64,000 nt of DNA from positions 73,869,486 to 73,933,485 of the forward strand of contig NC_051086.1 of NCBI RefSeq assembly GCF_004664715.2, read 5' to 3'. The position numbers were made by a program, and so were the translations under genes. The notes beneath the pieces were generated by a model. That model worked only from the letters and a program-made list of their open reading frames with translations. It did not search any database and was not told where the DNA came from. This document shows, piece after piece, positions 58,316-64,000 of this stretch; the stretch's first letter is position 1, and the number at the start of each line of letters is the position of its first letter. The stretch comes from Peromyscus leucopus. Lineage: Eukaryota; Chordata; Mammalia; Rodentia; Cricetidae.

Positions 58316-60084
58316 TAAGCCAACTAGATAAACAATGTCACTGAACGAATTAAGTCCTTTGCTGAAGCTTAAATGGTGTGTTGAAAGAGGCTATATTCAA
58401 AGTTAAGGCTAACTCCAAAGTCCTTTCTTCCTACACCTCCACTCCCACACACCCAAGCCCATCAAAGATATCACTAACACAAACAGCTAATGCCAGACAA
58501 TTTCTTCAAGCAACACTCACATGGCTCCTGCATGAGGCAGGGATGCTGGGGCTCTCTCGCATGTGTCTTGGGGTGTCGGGTGTCTGCATCTCTGCGGGGA
58601 AACCCAGAGAGATGCTCCTAAGAGCATCTTAATAGGCTGAAAAACCTAGTGTGATAAAGGTGCCTCTTTTTACTGCCTGGTAAATCTAAGGTCTCACATT
58701 GCTACTCCATCTTTTATGTGTTTTTATATCTAGGTCTGGAGAATGATGTTATGGAAGAAGAAAGAATGGCAAGTGAAATGCCTGTAGAGACATCCTCTGT
58801 GGTCTGCTATCAGGGCCATCTGCCCCCTAGGTTGCAAAAATACCACAGAATAATGGTCATTCCCTCACTATATATTTGTCATTGATAATTCTGAAAGATT
58901 ATGGAACATGTGTAGTTAGGCGGAGGGAGTTCCAGGGGTAGAGGTTGGTGATATGCTTAGTCAGGAATATGGATCTCAGAGGACAAACCGAGTTAATTCC
59001 ACAGGGGGACCTGGTGCCTAAACAAAACGGATTTCATGTTTCCAAAATCTCAAGGTGAACTATCTCTCCAATGCTTTTGCACTCGGTGACAGACAGGTTA
59101 GTCTCATGCATGTATTCAATGCTCAAGTCTTCTTGTGCTAATTGGTATGTAATTTGGATTGTGTGTATGTATTTGGATGTGTGTATTCTTCATAGCATGG
59201 GGGACATCATTGGAAATCTACAGCTCCATTGTCAGTCCCTGGGGCAGTAGGAAAGGGAATATTATAGAGCCACATGTCTATTACAAATACCTATTATCTG
59301 AATCAACAGTCATGGAGGACATAGCTTATTTTTACATTCAGATGCAAGCCAAGATTCGGAGAAAAGGCCTACTTGGACTTTCCAAATACATTCAAGTCTT
59401 TCATGAGAGGAAAACTGTTTAACAGCCATGGATACAGCAAGTAAGAAAAATGAGGGGGCTTCTTAAATCTCTTCTTATGTGTAAATAGGAACGAGGGGTT
59501 CAGGCAAATCCTCACACATATATCTAAGCATACAGTAGTTCAGCTTTGCCCTATGGCCATGCCGCTCTCTCATACATACATGAGAACAATTTTCCACCCC
59601 AGACAATTTCTTAGAAATGTGTTATTTCAGTTGAAATTTCCCAGCTTGCACTAAGATTAGCCAAACTGAACCCATCTGGCTTCTGCATAATGTAGTCTGT
59701 GCAGAAACCTTCATGGGACAAAAGCTGCTTTTCTCTTTCACAGACACAAGGTGAGGTCTGTGTGCATCTTGGTAACAGAAACGCAGCATTGAGTCATCAC
59801 CAGGCAGTTGGATCATCCATGCTGTGGCTCCCTTTCAGCTCCTCTTGCTCATGCCCATCAGGACTGTGCACCAAAAAGAAGTCCCATCTTAGTATCTACA
59901 TTTCCATGGACCAAGAGCATCCCAGAGCTTCCAAATCCCATTTGTCAGGCCAGGGTGTTGACAGGTAACACTCTATTTGGTGTATGCTTCCTACACAAAA
60001 GCCCCTATCAAAATCTTATCTTTACCTAACCGTGGGAATGAGTTGAATGAAGAGAAAACCATTTTTTAAGGCTATGCTGAGCTT
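58316..60084. other. Intronic DNA, nothing recognised
   Basis: No repeat, exon or clear regulatory element seen. Confidence 0.4.
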
Positions 60085-60490
60085 CATGGTTATTTGACTA
60101 CCAACTTGACATGACTGAGAATCACACGGGACCACAGTTTTACTGAGGATTTGTCTAGACCAGGTTGGCCTGTGTGTATGTCTGTAGGGGGTTGTCTTGA
60201 TCGTTAACTGGTGAAGGAAGGTCTGCCATGAATGTGCGCAGCACACTTCCCTAGGCAGGGGGTCCTGCACTATACAAGGCAGGAGAATGCTAGATGAAGC
60301 AGGCCAGCAAGCAAGGATCCACGTGTTTATTTTCTCTCTGCTCCTGGCTGTGGAAATGATGCCTGAAGTTCCGGCCCTGACTTCCCTGCAGTGATGGTCT
60401 AAAACTTGGAATTGTAAGCTAAATAAACCCTTTCTTCCCTGAAGTTGCTTTTGGACAGGTTTCTTACAACAACATTAAAGAAAGAAGAAC
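60085..60490 (+). mobile_element. Rodent solo LTR (ERVL/MaLR-like), antisense to Hlf
   Basis: TTGACTACCAACTTGACATG at the start, GTTAACTGGTGAAGGAAGG, ACTATACAAGGCAGGAGAAT and AATAAACCC near 60423. Same family as 21826 and 41895. Confidence 0.65.
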
Positions 60491-60550
60491 ACTAGGAAAA
60501 CCCTAGATAGGAGGGGGCAGGAGGAAGTTCTCTCAGAAGGAAAAAGAAAG

Positions 60551-60885
60551 AAGCCCGGTATGGGGGCTCATGACTATAATGCCAACTTATAACACCATCT
60601 CATGCTTATAACACCATCTCATGCTTATAACACCATCTCATGCTTATAACACCAGCCATTCTCATGCCTAGAACACCAGCCATTCTTTTATTCAGAAGTC
60701 TGAAGCAGGAAGATCAGAAGCTCAAGGCCAGGTTGAGCTACATAACAAGCTTAAGGCCAGCCTGGGCAACGTGGTGAGGATCTGTCTCCAAAAAAGTAAT
60801 AAAATTGTGCAGGTGATACAGCTCAGTGACAAAGGAGAGGGTTTGTCTGTCATGTGTGATGCTCTGGTTTAACCCCCAGTACTGA
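60551..60885 (+). mobile_element. B1-ID dimeric SINE with internal tandem expansion
   Basis: A B1-like left unit (CCGGTATGGGGGCTCATGAC; right part AAGGCCAGCCTGGGCAACGT and TCTGTCTCCAAAAAAG) is followed at about 60805 by an ID unit (AGGTGATACAGCTCAGTGAC to TTAACCCCCAGTACTG). The order fits the B1-dID family. A 19-base unit is tandemly repeated inside the B1 half. Confidence 0.65.
60585..60690 (+). repeat. Tandem repeat of a 19-base unit
   Basis: CTTATAACACCATCTCATG is repeated about three times exactly, then continues as two longer variants containing ACACCAGCCATTCT. Confidence 0.93.
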
Positions 60886-60937
60886 AAAAGGAAAGGCAAA
60901 AGAAAGAAATGCTATTAGGTGGAGATGAATGGTCTCT

Positions 60938-60990
60938 TTCTCTGTCTGTCTGTGTCTCTGTGTCTGTGTCTCTGTCTGTCTGTCTCTCTC

Positions 60991-61021
<31 letters not shown>
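60938..61021. repeat. (TCTG)n-rich and (GT)n array
   Basis: Imperfect TCTG/TCTC units at 60938-60992 followed by about 14 GT units. Confidence 0.92.
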
Positions 61022-61024
<3 letters not shown>

Positions 61025-62124
61025 AAGTGTGCACTGTGAGGGAGAGAGTGATCAGGTACAGGCTTCAGAGCAGCTCGGAGGACAGAGACTCCCCGGAGAG
61101 AATGAGATGGTACAGCCTCAAAGGACAGGATCAAAGAACTGAAGACTAGTGATGTTTGTCTGAAACGGGCTGCACAGAAGACAGTAACTAGTGTGAGTCT
61201 TCGGGTAGATGACATTTTCTGTGTCTCTCAATGTTTTGAGTTACCTAAGCAAGAGAAAGAAGAGACTTTGAATTTCTGAAGGTGGCAAGCTTTGCATCAA
61301 CCTGGGGCACTTCATATTGCAATAAAAGCAAACAGTGTTAACCTTTAATATCTGCAAACTAGCTACTTCTAAGAAATCTGAGGCCATGACTTTTCCTTAA
61401 GAGACCATACAAAGAAAAAAAATGCATTGTTACTAAACAATTACAACAGAGAGGAAAGTATCCAACAGAATCTATGCAGCATTTCTCTGGTCCTTGTTGT
61501 TTCAATATACCATGTTTATGGATAGAGATTCATTTAATGCCATGTCTGTCTAAATGGGATGTCCCGCGTAGTGGGAATTTCAGAAGAAATACATCATTCT
61601 GTTTCTCCCAACTCACAACAGTGCACGAGCTCTTGCTTTTTGGATCCCAAAGGATGACCAAGTAATTACCCTTACTCTCTACTCATGGCTCATATTCTCC
61701 ATCTTGTTCGAGATCCACCTATGAGGCTCTGAGGAACACTGAGGTAACACTGACATCCAGCACCCTCCCAGCTCAATCAGAAGATCTGAAAATGTGGCCT
61801 GGGCTCTCTGATTTCTCTTTTCAATGAAAGAGGAAAGAGATTTCTTACATGCTTCCAGTGGGAGTGTGAATTGGTTCTCTTCCTCTGGAGCCTACACATT
61901 TCCATCCAGCATTTCCACATCTAGGAATTAAATTTTAGGTCTACCACAAACGTGAACGGTAGCATCTGTGGAAGAAACCGATCTAAATGCCTAGAAGCAA
62001 CGACGAACCACTGAACACCCAGACAACGGGACTCCATGCAGCTGGCAGATCTCTATGTGCTAATAAGGGTAGTTCTCCAACAGATATTAAAAAGGCAAGT
62101 TGTGCAACAGCACGTGCCAGGTGC
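61022..62124. other. Intronic DNA, nothing recognised
   Basis: No repeat or exon recognised. Confidence 0.4.
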
Positions 62125-62220
62125 ATATAAGTATATATACATATATTTTCATGTCCCCAAACACACGGTATACACACACCCACCCACCCCACACACATAT
62201 ATATGTATATATGTATATGC
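62125..62220. repeat. (TA)n/(CA)n-rich low-complexity stretch
   Basis: TATATACATATAT, CACACCCACCC and ATATATATGTATAT runs alternate. Confidence 0.8.
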
Positions 62221-64000
62221 TTACAAAGGCAAAGAAACTCTCTGGAAAAGCATGCAAGAGATGGTAGGAAGCCAATCTGGAAATAGGCTGTAAGAACTTA
62301 AGCTATATTGCTGTATAGTCTGACTTTAAGAACGACCCTGCAGTACTTTTTTAATGGAATATTTAAAAAAATGTCAAGAATCGCCACTAGTTAACTATTC
62401 TCCTGTGAGGCCAACTTTACGAGCTACTAAAGTGGCCAAAGGAGCCTGGGCTTGCAAACCAAAGCTTGCCTCCAACCATTGCCTCCAACCACGTTATACA
62501 AGGATTCGTCGGAAGGTGGCGCCTCGGAGGCAAGCACCGAGGTCTTTGAAACTCATCACAGCCAATTTTTCATTAACCCAAATCTTTCTGCCACTCGAAA
62601 GTCTATTTTACTTATGTCCCCGAAGCATTCCGTGCTACTGCTTATAAAAAAGGCAGTGTACACTCACGGAGGCCATATGCATTTATGTTTTTCATGGAAA
62701 TCCACAGGCTACTCCATGCTTTCCAGTATGGGGAGATGCATCCTGAAGAGTTGGCAAGCCGGCTCGGGTTCCCTCTCCCTCACCGTTTCCCTGTAACCTC
62801 CTAGCTGGTGTGCTAACTGTGTCCTTATCTTATTCCAGGGTCAATTTCACAAAGACCGGCTGCAGTGAGCCACGTGGGGCATTTGTCCTTTTGAATTTGT
62901 CCAGACCTTTGGCCCAGAGCAGGAGATAGGCGGGCACAGGAGAGTACGGGGCAAAAGCCACAAGCTTGCCTGCCCTCCCACAGACACTGACTCTCTAGAA
63001 GTGGGTGTGTTGCCACAGCGACTTCTAAATCATATCAATTATGCCGCCTCTAACCTCCCAACAGCTTCTTTAAACACACCATGTTTGAGACACAGGCTTT
63101 GGCGCCCTGGGCGTGCTGACACAGGCCCCACACTATGCCACGAACTCTTCCTTCATCGGGGAAAGAGAGCCAGTCAGGTGGAGTGTATTAACCACCACTT
63201 TCATATTTTTTTCCCTCTTTTCCTCTCTGACCCACGTCCTCTGTCATATAACCCTCTGAATGGTTCTTGCCTGTGATTCACTGGTGCGGATTGGCTATTT
63301 TCCCCTGCACATTACTGGTACACTGTTAATGCCTGTTAGGAAAAACTCATTAAGTCTCGTAAAACCCATTCAGTCGGAAATCCTTCCTGTCGACTGATGG
63401 ATTCTGTTTTTGCTTATTCTTCACCACGTTGAGGACGGAACTGAGGATCATCTCTGCTATTCCCTCTTCTACCTGTGCAGAGATTATCATTCATGTCTCC
63501 CTTCCCCCTCTTATCACACTCCAGTCATGATGATTTTTCTCCTTTGCACCTCACAGGCTTTAGCAGCTCAAAGGACGGCATCTTCCTTCTATCTCAACTG
63601 TAGACGCCCAGCTCAGCGCACCGTAAACAATTGGCTCTGAATAAACGTGAGGTCAGAACCGAATGGAAGCAGCTCTAAATGAATATCCACAGTCTCTAAG
63701 CTTCCCCTCATCTTTGCTGTCACTAAGCAACCGGGGAAATGATGTGATGGCCACGCCTTTAACTTGAAGGCGATACCTGAAATCCATATATCCACACATG
63801 CGTTTGATAAAGAGCAAGACTCCCGGACTGTCTTTTGGGCTCTTGTTTTTTTTCAGATCCACAAATCACATGGGAAGAGAGGCTTCCATCTGGAGAGAAG
63901 CACTGAGGGCCTGCACGGGAAAGCTGTCACATTCCCGAGTCCTCACCAGGCAGCCTGACATCTGGTCCACACTCGGGGAAAAGAGGCCACATCCTCACAG
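62221..64000. other. Intronic DNA, repeat-poor
   Basis: No interspersed repeat recognised in the last 1.8 kb. A locally CpG-containing part lies at 62498-62545 (GATTCGTCGGAAGGTGGCGC). No HLF exon 2 residues could be found on the minus strand. Confidence 0.4.

Larger units (their letters stand above)
32050..64000 (-). other. Hlf: Hlf gene, 3' portion (exon 4, intron 3, exon 3, part of intron 2)
   Basis: Hlf encodes hepatic leukemia factor, a nuclear PAR bZIP transcription factor that binds D-box-type DNA sites as a homodimer or with DBP and TEF. It acts in circadian output, liver and brain gene control and blood stem cell maintenance. The two exons seen here, read on the minus strand, give the PAR domain and the bZIP domain in the right order, phase and length. 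The N-terminal exons (activation domain) are not detectable up to 64000, so the window stops inside intron 2. The 5' limit given is the window edge and the 3' limit is an inferred poly(A) site. Family members TEF and DBP are excluded because the residues across the PAR and zipper regions match HLF as I remember it almost everywhere. Confidence 0.95.
41608..64000 (-). other. Hlf: Hlf intron 2 (3' part, runs out of window)
   Basis: Everything from the exon 3 acceptor to the window edge is taken as intron 2, because the long N-terminal exon 2 of HLF (acidic activation domain) has no counterpart on the minus strand here. The stretch holds LTR relics, an Lx LINE end, SINEs, microsatellites and a CpG-rich patch, listed separately. 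The assignment is inference from absence: an exon 2 in this window should have shown as a minus-strand frame containing HLF-like residues upstream of the split glycine codon. Confidence 0.8.

Noticed and set aside
60585..60690. Regularly spaced repeats resembling a CRISPR array
   Set aside because: Units are directly adjacent without unique spacers, and the DNA is mammalian.
62354..62796. Overlapping frames of 97 and 114 codons near the window end
   Set aside because: Plus strand, no domain, and no similarity to HLF; treated as intronic.

Overview
This is a stretch of mammalian nuclear DNA, almost certainly from a cricetid-type rodent (deer mouse, vole or hamster group). The evidence is the interspersed-repeat population: B1, B2, ID, B4-like and RSINE1-like SINEs, rodent Lx-type LINE-1 3' ends, a URR1 element, rodent LTRs, and a young B1 at 20209 whose right half reads like the cricetid B1 form. 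Long (CA)n/(GT)n arrays and CpG depletion fit too. There are no operons, CRISPR arrays, rRNA genes or free-standing tRNA genes.

One protein-coding gene is supported: Hlf (hepatic leukemia factor, a PAR bZIP transcription factor), on the minus strand. Its last two coding exons are unambiguous. Exon 3 (41607 down to 41387) encodes most of the proline/acidic-rich (PAR) domain. Exon 4 (36546 down to 36331) encodes the basic region, leucine zipper and stop codon. Splice sites, reading phase and residue count agree with a protein of about 295 residues, of which the last 145 or so lie here. A long AT-rich 3' UTR probably runs from 36330 to about 32050 and ends at an AATAAA followed by a T-rich element. 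Exons 1 and 2 and the promoter were not found and should lie beyond 64000, so 41608-64000 is read as intron 2.

Layout: 1-32050 is intergenic DNA downstream of Hlf, filled with old L1, MIR, L2, Tigger-like and hAT-like relics, younger rodent SINEs and LTRs, and microsatellites. It includes a nested L1-in-L1 insertion at 7360-9470 and a probable solo LTR with flanking direct repeats at 31469-31887. 32050-36330 is the Hlf 3' UTR, with a (GU)n tract in the mRNA close to the stop codon. 36547-41386 is intron 3, largely free of recognisable repeats. 41608-64000 is the 3' part of intron 2, with an LTR plus internal remnant of an ERVL/MaLR-type element, an Lx 3' end, several SINEs, large purine/pyrimidine arrays and a CpG-rich patch near 55500-55880.

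I see no novel coding system. The points most worth a second look are the CpG-rich patch in intron 2, a homeodomain-site-like sequence near 49200-49440, paired inverted repeats at 22930-22979, the LTR just downstream of the Hlf polyadenylation site, and several unusual tandem or inverted simple repeats. Repeat boundaries were judged by eye and are approximate.
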